Assembly (NCBI GenBank): GCA_001599755.1
Contig: BCHX01000003.1
Location: 930,001-994,000, forward strand
Reading direction: 5' to 3'
From: Gliomastix tumulicola
Taxonomy: Eukaryota > Ascomycota > Sordariomycetes > Hypocreales > Bionectriaceae
Length of the DNA stretch: 64,000 nt
Both the position numbers and the translations under genes were made by a program. This document shows positions 55,863-64,000 of this stretch, one piece after another (within the stretch, counting starts at the first letter, position 1; each line of letters opens with the position of its first letter). The notes beneath the pieces were generated by a model. The model worked only from the letters and a program-made list of their open reading frames with translations, had not been told where the DNA came from and searched no databases.

Positions 55863-58800
55863 TCAGGCAGCGGCGCCGAGCTCACGCTGCTTCTTGACGA
55901 CGTAGTACGTAATGAGACTCTTGGGATCGTCCTTGACGTCCCGCATCGACTCCCAGAACCGCTCCTCGCCGATACGATGGTGCAGCGAGACGCAAAGCTG
56001 CACGGCCTCCATCCGGACGCCCGAATCACTCGACTCGAGGCACCGGCCGGCGAGGGTGGACAGCTGGGCGAGCTCGCTGTCGGCGAGGAGGACCTCTTCG
56101 CGCTTGTCGAGCATGGACCGGAGGACGTGCATGCCCATGTTGAGCGCGCGGCGGCCCTCTGTCGTGCCGTCGGTGCAGTCCGCCAGCCGCTTGCCCAGCA
56201 CCATGACCATCTCGGACGGGTCGCTGAGCAGCACGAGCTCGTCGGAGAGGAGTTCGATGCCGCTTACGATGTGAGCCCTATTGTCGTATGCGCTGCGGGT
56301 CTCCAGGAGCGACTCGAGGCCATGCGAGACGTGCGGCTTGAAGTTGTCGCGTTCCTTCTTCAGCAGCAGCTTGATCGTTGCCAGGATCTGCGCCTTGACG
56401 TCCTGCGCCTTCTCTACTGCCATCCCAGAGAGGGGGTCCTCGAGGAACTGGAAAAGGCCGATGAGGAGCGCCTCGAACCTGTCGTCGCTGATGGCCGTCT
56501 TGGGATCCCGGAGGAGGCTCTGGAGCTTGCGGAAGCCGTGGACTTCGAGAGACTTGACCTTGATCTTGGAGATGCCGCTGTCGAGGAGGCGGGATGTCTG
56601 TCTCGCCTTCTCGGGGGACTCGGAGCCGTCGGGCGTCGGGGCGTTGCCATTGGAGACGTTAACAAGGTTTGCTGCGTCCTCATTAATCGGCTTGTCTTCC
56701 AGCACCGGCACGATGAGGGTCGGCTTTGGTGTTGACTTCTCGTCGACGAAGGGGTCCTCGTACACCTTGAGAGGCTGCACGGGCGTTCTGGGGCGAGAGT
56801 CGAGGGCTATGTCGGGAACGCCAATGGGCTGAGATACCTCCTTCTCGACGACTGGCTCTGGTACCAGCTCCTGTTCTGGTTCTACCAAGGTCTCGGCCTG
56901 TGATGGAGGCTCTACTTGGGTTTCGGGCTCAGGCTGTGTCGGGGCCTCAAGCTGTTCCGGCTCCGGCTCCGGCTCCAGCTCCGGCTCCAGCTCCGGCTCC
57001 AGCTCATGATGGGCCGGGATAGGATCCGTCTTGTGGATCACCATCTTGGGTGGCGAAGACAGGTGCAGGCTAGAGATGGTCGGTACCTCGAGCGTCGGGT
57101 CCTCCTTTGCCTTTGCCAGAGGGCTACTTCCCGCCTCGACGGCCTGCTGCTTCTTAATCCTAACAGGGCTGACTCGAGGAGACGCAGCAGTCCTTCTCGC
57201 AGTGGGAGAGCTGATGCTGGACTCGCTGGCATGCGAGGCATGGCCGGGCTTTTGAGGTCGCTGGGCTGTCCTTTTAGGAGTCGGGTCCTTCGTCCTTGAT
57301 GTCGGCGCTTTTCGATGAGCACCAGGGCTCTCCGATTCGAGTGAGGATGGCACATCCCGGACTGAGTACGGACCAGCAGTAGCAGGCCGTGCTGCCAGTT
57401 CGGGCCGCCTCCTTGTCGGCCGCATGGGCGCTACCGACATGCCACTAGCATTGACAGAGATGGTCCCCGCCTCAGGCCGCGTCCTACTTCCAGTCGGCTT
57501 TGCAGGCGGACCGCTGTGCTGCTGCTCCTTGGTGGGATCCGAGACTTTGCGCACCGGCGATAGGTGAGCCATGGCCGAGCCAGGCCGTGCTGGCAGGTTC
57601 TTGGCGGCTAGGGTTGCCCTCTTCTGGGCCATCATAGTCTCCCTCAGACTGGGCTTTCCTGCCGACATTGTGCTCTTCGAAAGGCCCAAGCCTGGTCGCG
57701 GCGCGTCTCCCTTCTTGGGCGAGTTGGGATTGCTGGGGTCCTTGTTCAGGAGCTTCTGTGCTGTTGAGTCGAGATCTTCCATGATGACGTTGGCGCGCTG
57801 CGGCCAGACACCGTGGAACGCCCAGTATGTGCTCCTCGTCTTCTCTCTGACAGCGGGATTCGGGTCGCCCAGGCCCTTCTTGAGACACTTCTCGATAAGG
57901 TCAACACCACCGGTGTGCTCGATGTGGCTCCTATGACCGGCCTCTTTCTTCAGCAACGTCTTCAGCCATCCCGTAGCGTAGGTCCTCGGCTGAACGTTCT
58001 TGTCCTGGCAAGCCGCCCACATGTGCTGCATTAACCTCTGGGTGTACGTCACGCGGCTGAGTATCGTATCGACGGTGGCATTGGCCTGCTGGGAGCTGAT
58101 CTTCTTGGTCCCCGCCGACAGCTTCAAGAAGGTCTGCATGAGAAGTTCGACCATGGGGTCCATAGCTGGGCCAAAGGTGTTCGCCATATCCTGGACCAGA
58201 GAGCAGCCTTCCTTGGACAAGCTGGTTCGCAGTGAAGTGACCGCCTTTATGATACCGTCGAGCATTCCCCGAAGACCTGTCAAGAACGTATCGGCAAATT
58301 CGCTCGAGGCGTTGCCCGCGTTTAACCTCCTCAGCGTAACGATGCTCTCCTCACGCTTGACCCAATTCTGCTCCGTCTCCCTGCCTTCGAAGAACCACGC
58401 CATGCCCTTGATGATGTCGTCAAGCTCGCGGTTCGTGTTGACATATTGCGGCTCGACGTTCTCGGGCTTCAGGTCGGCAGCTGGGGTGATGGGGCGCTCG
58501 ACGGAGAGTGCCGACGAGCTGGTGGTGAGCGCGGCGCGCGGGGGAGGATCGGACGGGGTATCGGGTCGCGCGCCGGCAGGAGCCAGCTCTTTGACGATGG
58601 CCTGCTCGATGGCCGGCCGCACCTTGAAGTTCTTGAGCTGCCGCTTGAGGTCCGACTTGGCGGCGCCGGGCGCGTTCCTGAAGAGTTCGATGACAGTGCT
58701 CTTGGCAGTGTCGCGGACCATGCCGTCGGCGTCCTCCAGCAGCTCCATGAGCAGCGGGACGTAGCTCCTGAACTGCAACCCTTGCTCCTGGTGCGTCTGG

Positions 58801-59264
58801 AGAAGCCACTGCATGGCCGCCTCCTTGGCGCGCGGGTTCTTGCCGGCCATGGCCGAGTTGCGGACCGAACGCTCCACGTCGGCCTGTGACACCGGGTACA
58901 GCGTGTTGAGGGACTGCAGGGCCGTCGAGCGGAACTTGTCCTTGGGGTCGCCGAGCTTCTCGATGATGAGGGGCAGCGTGCGGGCGACCTCCTTGAGCAG
59001 CAGCTTGGGCTCCTGGCGGGACAGCCTCGTGAGGAGGTGGTTCAGCGCGGTGAAGCCGACGTTGACGAGCGCGGCGTGCTGGGACGACGAGGCGGTGCGG
59101 AGGCCTTCGAAGAGCGGGAGGACGCACGTGTCCGGGACATTGTGCTGCTTGATGGCCGACTTGACGGCGGTGACGAATTGGACCTTGTTGTCGAGGGTCT
59201 GGTCGCTGCGCAGGATGACGAGCAGGTCGGCGACCTGCTTCTCCGTGAGCTTGCCCTCCGCCAT
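55863..59264 (-). CDS. STU1: CLASP-family microtubule-binding protein Stu1
   Basis: Single exon, 1133 aa. It begins MAEGKLTEKQVADLLVILRSD, followed by HEAT/TOG-type helices (HAALVNVGFTALNHLL, KLGDPKDKFRSTALQSLNTLYP) and a second CLASP_N TOG domain (about 275-500: NWVKREESIVTLRRL, LVQDMANTFGPAMDPMVELLMQTFLKL, TRSTYWAFHGVWP). A Ser/Arg/Pro-rich microtubule-binding region follows, then an acidic Glu-Pro repeat (about 755-770), then a C-terminal helical domain (about 905-1130). Stu1/CLASP promotes rescue and stability of spindle and cytoplasmic microtubules and acts at kinetochores. The Glu-Pro stretch is encoded by a hexamer repeat. Length and domain order match filamentous-fungal Stu1. Confidence 0.95.
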   Translation of the reverse strand: MAEGKLTEKQVADLLVILRSDQTLDNKVQFVTAVKSAIKQHNVPDTCVLPLFEGLRTASSSQHAALVNVGFTALNHLLTRLSRQEPKLLLKEVARTLPLIIEKLGDPKDKFRSTALQSLNTLYPVSQADVERSVRNSAMAGKNPRAKEAAMQWLLQTHQEQGLQFRSYVPLLMELLEDADGMVRDTAKSTVIELFRNAPGAAKSDLKRQLKNFKVRPAIEQAIVKELAPAGARPDTPSDPPPRAALTTSSSALSVERPITPAADLKPENVEPQYVNTNRELDDIIKGMAWFFEGRETEQNWVKREESIVTLRRLNAGNASSEFADTFLTGLRGMLDGIIKAVTSLRTSLSKEGCSLVQDMANTFGPAMDPMVELLMQTFLKLSAGTKKISSQQANATVDTILSRVTYTQRLMQHMWAACQDKNVQPRTYATGWLKTLLKKEAGHRSHIEHTGGVDLIEKCLKKGLGDPNPAVREKTRSTYWAFHGVWPQRANVIMEDLDSTAQKLLNKDPSNPNSPKKGDAPRPGLGLSKSTMSAGKPSLRETMMAQKRATLAAKNLPARPGSAMAHLSPVRKVSDPTKEQQHSGPPAKPTGSRTRPEAGTISVNASGMSVAPMRPTRRRPELAARPATAGPYSVRDVPSSLESESPGAHRKAPTSRTKDPTPKRTAQRPQKPGHASHASESSISSPTARRTAASPRVSPVRIKKQQAVEAGSSPLAKAKEDPTLEVPTISSLHLSSPPKMVIHKTDPIPAHHELEPELEPELEPEPEPEQLEAPTQPEPETQVEPPSQAETLVEPEQELVPEPVVEKEVSQPIGVPDIALDSRPRTPVQPLKVYEDPFVDEKSTPKPTLIVPVLEDKPINEDAANLVNVSNGNAPTPDGSESPEKARQTSRLLDSGISKIKVKSLEVHGFRKLQSLLRDPKTAISDDRFEALLIGLFQFLEDPLSGMAVEKAQDVKAQILATIKLLLKKERDNFKPHVSHGLESLLETRSAYDNRAHIVSGIELLSDELVLLSDPSEMVMVLGKRLADCTDGTTEGRRALNMGMHVLRSMLDKREEVLLADSELAQLSTLAGRCLESSDSGVRMEAVQLCVSLHHRIGEERFWESMRDVKDDPKSLITYYVVKKQRELGAAA
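56955..57005. repeat. GGCTCC/AGCTCC hexamer repeat inside STU1
   Basis: About eight hexamers of the form (G/A)GCTCC(G/A) that encode alternating Glu-Leu/Glu-Pro pairs. Such tracts tend to vary in copy number. Confidence 0.85.
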
Positions 59265-60004
59265 GAGCGAGAGCGATCCCTCGAAAGGCTCGAGGGCGAC
59301 AGAGGCTGTCTGTGTGTGGTGGCCGCTCTAACAGGGGGGGTCTGCAAACATGGGTCAGCGTCGGACCGCAATCCAGCGCACTTGCATTGGCATGAGAGGG
59401 GAGGGAAAAGGGGCCGAGGTGGTTTCGGCCAGAAACAAGAGCCAATCGACTGGGTCTGAGGCCGGGGGAAACGGATTGGAACGCAGGACCACGGACCTTG
59501 GTCGAAAGCTAGAGATTGTCTCTAGCTTATCGGTCTCAGGAATCCAAGCAGAGGAAGCGATGGGGGTAGTGTAGCAAGGAGAGCATTTGGCAGGCGCGAG
59601 TAGCGGATGTTTTCTGTACGAGAGACCCTGGCGGAGGTTCGTTGTATTTTTCGGGTTCGATTAATTGGTTGTGCGTGCGTCCAGAGCAAGGGCGAGGTAG
59701 GATGGAGAGGGGTAGGTGTTTGCTGGCGTCAGGCGCGGGATTGTCGCGATATCAGAGGAAAACACTCAGTGACGGCGCTCGGTTGTTGATGTTGTGCCTG
59801 TTGTGGCCTGACGAGTCCAGTTGGCCAGTTGCTACAGCTCCGCTGCGGGGGGCTCCACCGCTCCACCGCTCCGGCTCCACTTCGCGTTCAATCCCACATC
59901 CTCCGAGCTACCCTGGACTTCTCTCACTTGCATCGAAACGCCACGGCACCAGTGAAAGGCACATTCACTATACACTCATCCCATCTCTTGCTACCTCTCC
60001 CCTC
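59265..60004. other. Divergent intergenic region, STU1 and BSP-family gene
   Basis: About 740 bp between start codons. A short CTCCACCG-type repeat lies at 59858-59880. An open frame runs in from 59642 in phase with the BSP gene, but it is not family-like. Confidence 0.5.
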
Positions 60005-60862
60005 ATGTCGCTGCCTCCGGACACCACCCCGGCGCCGACCTCGGTGCTGGTGCCTGGGACGTCTCCGGCACCCAAAGCCAGCCAGCCGGACCCAGAGCAG
60101 CCAGGCAGCCATGCTGAGGACGGAGACGAAGACACCTTTGAGATCCCCAAGATCCGCCTCGAGATCCGGGACCTCTCCCACGCTGGTGCCTCCCTCTTCC
60201 TCTCAGCCGTCGACGCCTCGGCCGTCGTCACCTCCTCCATCCACACCGTCCTCCGCAGCCTCTACCTCTCCCCCTCCAACCCCACCACCACCACGCCCCC
60301 GACCCGGTCCGTGACGCTCATCCTCCGGGACATGCCCGGCGTCGCCTACACGACGGGCACGGAGCTCGACGACGACCACAAGGAGGTGCACTTCTCCCTG
60401 CACTACATCGCGGGCATCAAGCCCGAGCGCCTCGCCGACGAGCTCGCGGGCGTCGTCGTCCACGAGCTGGTCCACTGCTTCCAGTACAACGGCTTGGGAA
60501 CCTGCCCGGGCGGTCTGATCGAGGGCGTCGCCGACTGGGTGCGTCTGCGCCGCGGGCTCGCGCCGCCGCACTGGAAGCGGCACGCCGATGGGAAGTGGGA
60601 CGGCGGCTACGAGCGGACGGCGTACTTCCTGGACTACCTGGAAGAGAGGTTCGGCGAGGGGACAGTGCGGCGGCTGAATGAGAAGCTGCGGGTGCAGCGG
60701 TACGAGGAGAAGGCGTTCTGGACGGAGCTCGTCGGGCGGCCGGTAGAGCAGCTGTGGACAGACTACGGGTTGACGTTCAAGGATGACGATGATGTGGTTG
60801 TCGACAAGGACGATGCGTCGTCTGAGGATGCTGTCGGGACGCCCAGCTCGTCATCCACCTAG
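60005..60862 (+). CDS. BSP-family (basic secretory protein) putative metallopeptidase
   Basis: From ATG 60005 the product is 285 aa, single exon. A Pro/Asp/Glu-rich start (about 1-45) precedes the BSP domain: IRLEIRDLSHAGASLFLS, a conserved block ending in EVHFSLHYIAG, then VVVHELVHCFQYNG with the HExxH zinc motif (HELVH, about 154-158), GLIEGVADWVRLR and YFLDYLEERFGEGTVRRLNEKL. Plant and bacterial relatives are predicted secreted zinc peptidases. No signal peptide is visible from this start, nor from in-frame upstream sequence, so this copy may be intracellular or exported unconventionally. The tail is acidic. Activity is inferred from the motif. Confidence 0.85.
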   Translation: MSLPPDTTPAPTSVLVPGTSPAPKASQPDPEQPGSHAEDGDEDTFEIPKIRLEIRDLSHAGASLFLSAVDASAVVTSSIHTVLRSLYLSPSNPTTTTPPTRSVTLILRDMPGVAYTTGTELDDDHKEVHFSLHYIAGIKPERLADELAGVVVHELVHCFQYNGLGTCPGGLIEGVADWVRLRRGLAPPHWKRHADGKWDGGYERTAYFLDYLEERFGEGTVRRLNEKLRVQRYEEKAFWTELVGRPVEQLWTDYGLTFKDDDDVVVDKDDASSEDAVGTPSSSST

Positions 60863-61308
60863 TCGTTGATTGACCAAGGGTGACTCTAGGGAACGGCAAT
60901 TTACGAGTGATGATTATCCAATACAGCGGTCGGTATATGAGACTCTTCTGATGTATTCGACGCTTACCAAGAACACCGTGATATATTCTCACACAGCTAC
61001 TAAACTGAAATCTCAAAATACAAAGAACGTCTTTGTGACTACTAGTAGTTTGCACTATTTCACGTGCCATAAGCTGTCACACCTAGTCACAGCTTGGTGT
61101 ACTGTATACAACCAGATTTCCGAAACCCAAACGCCTTGCCCAGAACCGTTATCCCCTACCCAATAAGATATGATAAAACTGCCTCCAGAACTTGACACCT
61201 CGCCGCAGATTGACCCGCTCGGATGGAGAGTACACGAAACAGGTGTGTGATTTTATCGCAGTAGATCATCTGTCAGTTCCGCCTCCCCTCCCTTCACGGC
61301 CTTGCTCC
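60863..61308. other. Short intergenic region between convergent genes
   Basis: 3' flanks of the BSP and membrane-protein genes. It contains the 12-bp palindrome ACTACTAGTAGT at 61038-61049. No gene. Confidence 0.6.
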
Positions 61309-62517
61309 CTAAGCAGGGACACGAGGGGGGGCTTCGTTCTCGCTCACGACGCTGCCGACGTCGGACCAGCTCGACGGGGTCATCATGCCGTCGCTCTCGC
61401 TAATGACATCCGAGGCTCGCCCGTTCTCGCCGTCCCTGAAGGACATGGTGTCGTTGGCGACGTCGATGCCCGATCCGACCAGCGAGTCGGAGTCGGTGGG
61501 CGTCAGCTGCCCGTCGCTGAGAAGCTCGGGCTCCGACTGGGGCACGGTGGGTGTCGAGGGCAGGGGCGAGTAGAACGACGCGCGAGAGCTCTCCGCCCAG
61601 GCCTGGATGTTGGCGTAGGCCTCGGCACGGTCCTCCTGGCCGGCCGTCATGTACTCGTCTGGCTGCAGCTCCTGGTCGATGGTGGCGGAGGACGCGGACG
61701 ACGGGATGGGGAGCTGGAGCTGGCTGTCGAAGCCCACGAGGGAAGGCTCGGTGCCTTCGACATTGGTGGGGGTCTGAGGGTCGAGGGTGGTGGCGCTGTA
61801 GATGTCCGAGGTCATTTCGTCCCTGCTGGGGGCGATGCGCTCGATATCGGACTGCGAGTCGGCAGCGGCCATTTCGGAAGCGTCGATGAAGTTCTCATCT
61901 GCGAACGGGTTGGACAGCATCGAGGCGCCAATCGACGCACCGATGCCAGCACCGATGCCAGCACCAACGCCAGCACCAACACCAGCACCGAGACCACGAC
62001 GTCGCAGGCCGGACTGATCGGTAGAGTCGGCGCCCGAGTTGAAGACAAACGTGCCCTTCTCCGCGCCATTGTCCTGCTTTAGGAAGTCGTCGAAAGAAGA
62101 ACCTCGTGAGGCCTGTGGTCTCTTCTCGTCCGTCTCGTCCTGCTTCTCCTTCTCGTTCACTTCCGCCGCAGCAGCCTTCTCCTGCTCCTTCTGCAGCCGG
62201 ATCGAATTCCAATACATCAGCTCCTCGCGCTGTCTGCGCCTCGTCTCCTCGTCGGCGTCGACCCCGGGCTCGGCGCCCTCCCCGCTTCGAGACTGAAAGA
62301 AGCCGTGGGCATCCTCGGGGCGGTTGAAGAGCGGATCCCGTTCGGGCGGGTTGATGCCGTCGCCGATGGAGTGCAGGGCGATGGCGATCCTGCGGCGGAC
62401 GTCGTCTGCGTAGCGACGCAGCTCGGGGGACTCGTAGAGGGCGATGGCGGCTGCCACGGCCACGGAGACGGCGACTACAGCACCCGAAGCGAGCACGACG
62501 TGGTTAGCTGGAGGCAT
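61309..62517 (-). CDS. Single-pass membrane protein with glycine-zipper repeat, function unknown
   Basis: Single exon, 402 aa. A hydrophobic segment (about 7-28, Val/Ala-rich) follows a very short N-terminus and acts as a signal anchor. Next comes a conserved-looking helix-rich stretch (YESPELRRYADDVRRRIAIALHS), an Arg/Glu-rich coiled segment with MYWNSIRLQKEQEKAAAAE, and a Gly/Ala/Ile/Val repeat (175-200, GxGxGx pattern). The remainder is a long acidic Ser/Asp/Thr region, probably disordered. I do not recognise a named family. Similar fungal proteins are annotated as hypothetical. Start chosen at 62517 because the hydrophobic anchor begins there. Confidence 0.85.
   Translation of the reverse strand: MPPANHVVLASGAVVAVSVAVAAAIALYESPELRRYADDVRRRIAIALHSIGDGINPPERDPLFNRPEDAHGFFQSRSGEGAEPGVDADEETRRRQREELMYWNSIRLQKEQEKAAAAEVNEKEKQDETDEKRPQASRGSSFDDFLKQDNGAEKGTFVFNSGADSTDQSGLRRRGLGAGVGAGVGAGIGAGIGASIGASMLSNPFADENFIDASEMAAADSQSDIERIAPSRDEMTSDIYSATTLDPQTPTNVEGTEPSLVGFDSQLQLPIPSSASSATIDQELQPDEYMTAGQEDRAEAYANIQAWAESSRASFYSPLPSTPTVPQSEPELLSDGQLTPTDSDSLVGSGIDVANDTMSFRDGENGRASDVISESDGMMTPSSWSDVGSVVSENEAPPRVPA
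61921..61998. repeat. 12-bp tandem repeat encoding Gly-Ala-Gly-Ile/Val
   Basis: Imperfect CCAGCACCGATG/CCAGCACCAACG-type 12-mers, about six copies, within the membrane-protein gene. Confidence 0.8.
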
Positions 62518-64000
62518 CCTTGCGGTGTGTATAAGTGAATCCCAGTGGAGACACGCGGGACGGGCGGGTTTCGTTGACGGTGTGCGCAGGCAGAATTCCC
62601 AAGTGCAAAGGAGATGCGATGGGAAGAAGAAATAAGTGTGATGGAAAATAAGACCACTTCACGTGGAAGACGCGGTCTTATGATGGGCTGGCAAAGTGAT
62701 CGAGTGCGTGCGTAGGCCTCGAGGACCCTTTTGCCACTTGGACCAAGAACGCCCCGGCGGCCTGGTCAGGCGAAACCGGTTCTCGAAGGTACTGGTACCA
62801 GCACGTCCACCAGCTGCTAGTGCTGATCGGGGTACCTGTGCCGGGTCGTGGATGCGTTGAAGGGCACGCGGGGTACAGGTAGTCCAATCAGAGAGCAACG
62901 CTATAACTCACCCTTCGTCGCAAGAGGAATCGGCATGATGATCACGCCAATCTGGGGCCCGATGATTGATCAAAGGCTGGGAGGCGAAATATTTCGCTGG
63001 GGAGGAGGGGGAGGAAGACGGGATGGAAGAAAGTGAAAGATGATGAGAGCAAGGCGGCTGGGGGGAGGAAGAGGAGGAGGAGAAGGAGGAGGAGGTAAGA
63101 TAGCACCCGGGCGACCCTTTCAGCTGGAGGGTCCAGAGGGGTCCAGGTGGCTCAGCAGGAAAAGACGGCGGGGCGCATTCGCTGTAACGCCACCCAACAC
63201 GCAAGCTGCAGGGCAATCTATGTGGCTGCCTCACGGTGGACGCCTCGCATTCGTCTGTCTCACCCGGGCAGACTCGATGCCGCTTCTCTGTTTCACAAAC
63301 GGGGGTTGGCAGGTGTGAGCTTATTTTTCGCGGTCGCCTCGGAACGTGTAATCAGTACTTGGGCCTTACATCACTGGCATTCTGCGTGACTCGGGACACT
63401 GAACCTTGGCTGGTCCTGGGACACCTTCAGAGCCCGTCATCGGAATGCCAGCTGCTAGACTACCCGCTGAATAGCCTTCAAAGAGGCAGCTGGACAGACG
63501 ACAGACAGCCTGCAGCCTGCAGGATGGGATTTAGCGCCCAGACCTGTCGTTTTCTGACACCTTTATTGCATGATAGATAACATGCGGTGGCCTCAGGTAT
63601 CACATAGTTTGGGGGCTGTTGGGGTCCTCCCGCCAATTCCCGGGCGGAGCCGCAGCTGATCTACAGGGCTCGCAGTGCCAAAGATCCTGCACTTCACGGG
63701 CATGACAAGCGCTGGTGAGGGTCGAAGAGTTCACTGACACAGGCAGTTTGGATCATGTCCCGTTTCATTCATAATATGCTGTCTAGCATAGGTACCTAGA
63801 GGTATATGTATGTATTCCGCAACGACCATCCTGGTCGTCTAGGTAACTGTATAGTATCCACCGACGCTGAAAGGGCAGTCTCTCAACGCCCAACAGAACC
63901 GAGCTGCGTCATAGCTTTATTACAGAACAGCCTTCAGACGGAGGTCCTGCAGACCCTCCGAGGGGGTACCGGGGGTCCTCCAGGTGATGATGGACGTGCC
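62518..64000. other. Intergenic region to the window end
   Basis: Promoter side of the membrane-protein gene followed by about 1.4 kb without a recognisable gene. A purine-rich tract (GGAGGA-type) lies at about 62998-63095. Open frames are short and domain-free. A gene could begin beyond the window. Confidence 0.5.

Noticed and set aside
58420..59445. 341-codon minus-strand frame overlapping the STU1 start
   Set aside because: Out-of-frame shadow of the STU1 N-terminal coding sequence, Arg/Pro-rich.
59642..60004. 121-codon N-terminal extension of the BSP gene
   Set aside because: The extension is not family-like, is Ser/Pro/Arg-rich and probably leader. The ATG at 60005 directly precedes the acidic lead-in to the domain.

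Overview
The window is nuclear DNA of a filamentous ascomycete, most likely a sordariomycete. The reasons are short introns (about 55-275 nt) with GTRNGY-type donors and CTRAY-type branch sites, long intergenic spaces, CT-rich leaders, and a typical Pezizomycotina gene set that includes an AA9 polysaccharide monooxygenase, a LaeA/UMTA-type methyltransferase, a LIM-RhoGAP and a SAT4-type kinase. There are no operons, CRISPR arrays, rRNA genes or intact transposons. I found no convincing tRNA.

Layout. 0.1-2.0 kb: putative mitochondrial protein of unknown function (+). 2.9-3.8 kb: Sec4/Rab8 GTPase (-). 5.1-6.5 kb: secreted AA9 LPMO with a cysteine-rich module and an aberrant CBM18-like tail (-). 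8.5-9.5 kb: mitochondrial chaperonin Hsp10 (-). 10.0-11.2 kb: tandem GNAT acetyltransferase (-). 12.1-14.8 kb: SAT4/HAL4-type kinase (-). 16.9-17.5 kb: mitochondrial ribosomal protein uL11m (-), head-to-head with KRR1 (17.9-18.8 kb, +). 19.1-20.2 kb: MDR-family oxidoreductase (-). 21.0-22.1 kb: YeeE/YedE thiosulfate transporter (+), convergent with a RidA deaminase (22.1-22.6 kb, -). 23.0-23.6 kb: AIM41/YqeY protein (-). 25.7-27.4 kb: many-exon SAM methyltransferase (-), isolated in about 7.8 kb without other recognisable genes. 31.4-33.9 kb: type II phosphatidylinositol 4-kinase Lsb6 (-). 37.6-38.1 kb: small Arg/Ser-rich orphan (+). 39.1-42.6 kb: mitochondrial PPR protein (+). 43.4-47.2 kb: LIM-RhoGAP (-). 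50.3-51.1 kb: Fyv7 (-). 52.6-55.1 kb: Atos/DUF4210 protein (+). 55.9-59.3 kb: CLASP Stu1 (-). 60.0-60.9 kb: BSP-family putative metallopeptidase (+). 61.3-62.5 kb: single-pass membrane protein with a glycine-zipper repeat (-). The rest is non-coding as far as I can tell.

The genes form no single pathway. Loose themes are mitochondrial biogenesis (first gene, Hsp10, uL11m, AIM41, PPR), ribosome assembly (KRR1, Fyv7) and polarised growth (Sec4, Lsb6, LIM-RhoGAP, Stu1). The parts most worth following up are the AA9 tail, the gene-sparse surroundings and splicing of the methyltransferase, and three introns that are stop-free and a multiple of three long. Exon borders were read by eye from splice consensus and protein continuity. 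All multi-exon models with a defined start sum to whole codons.
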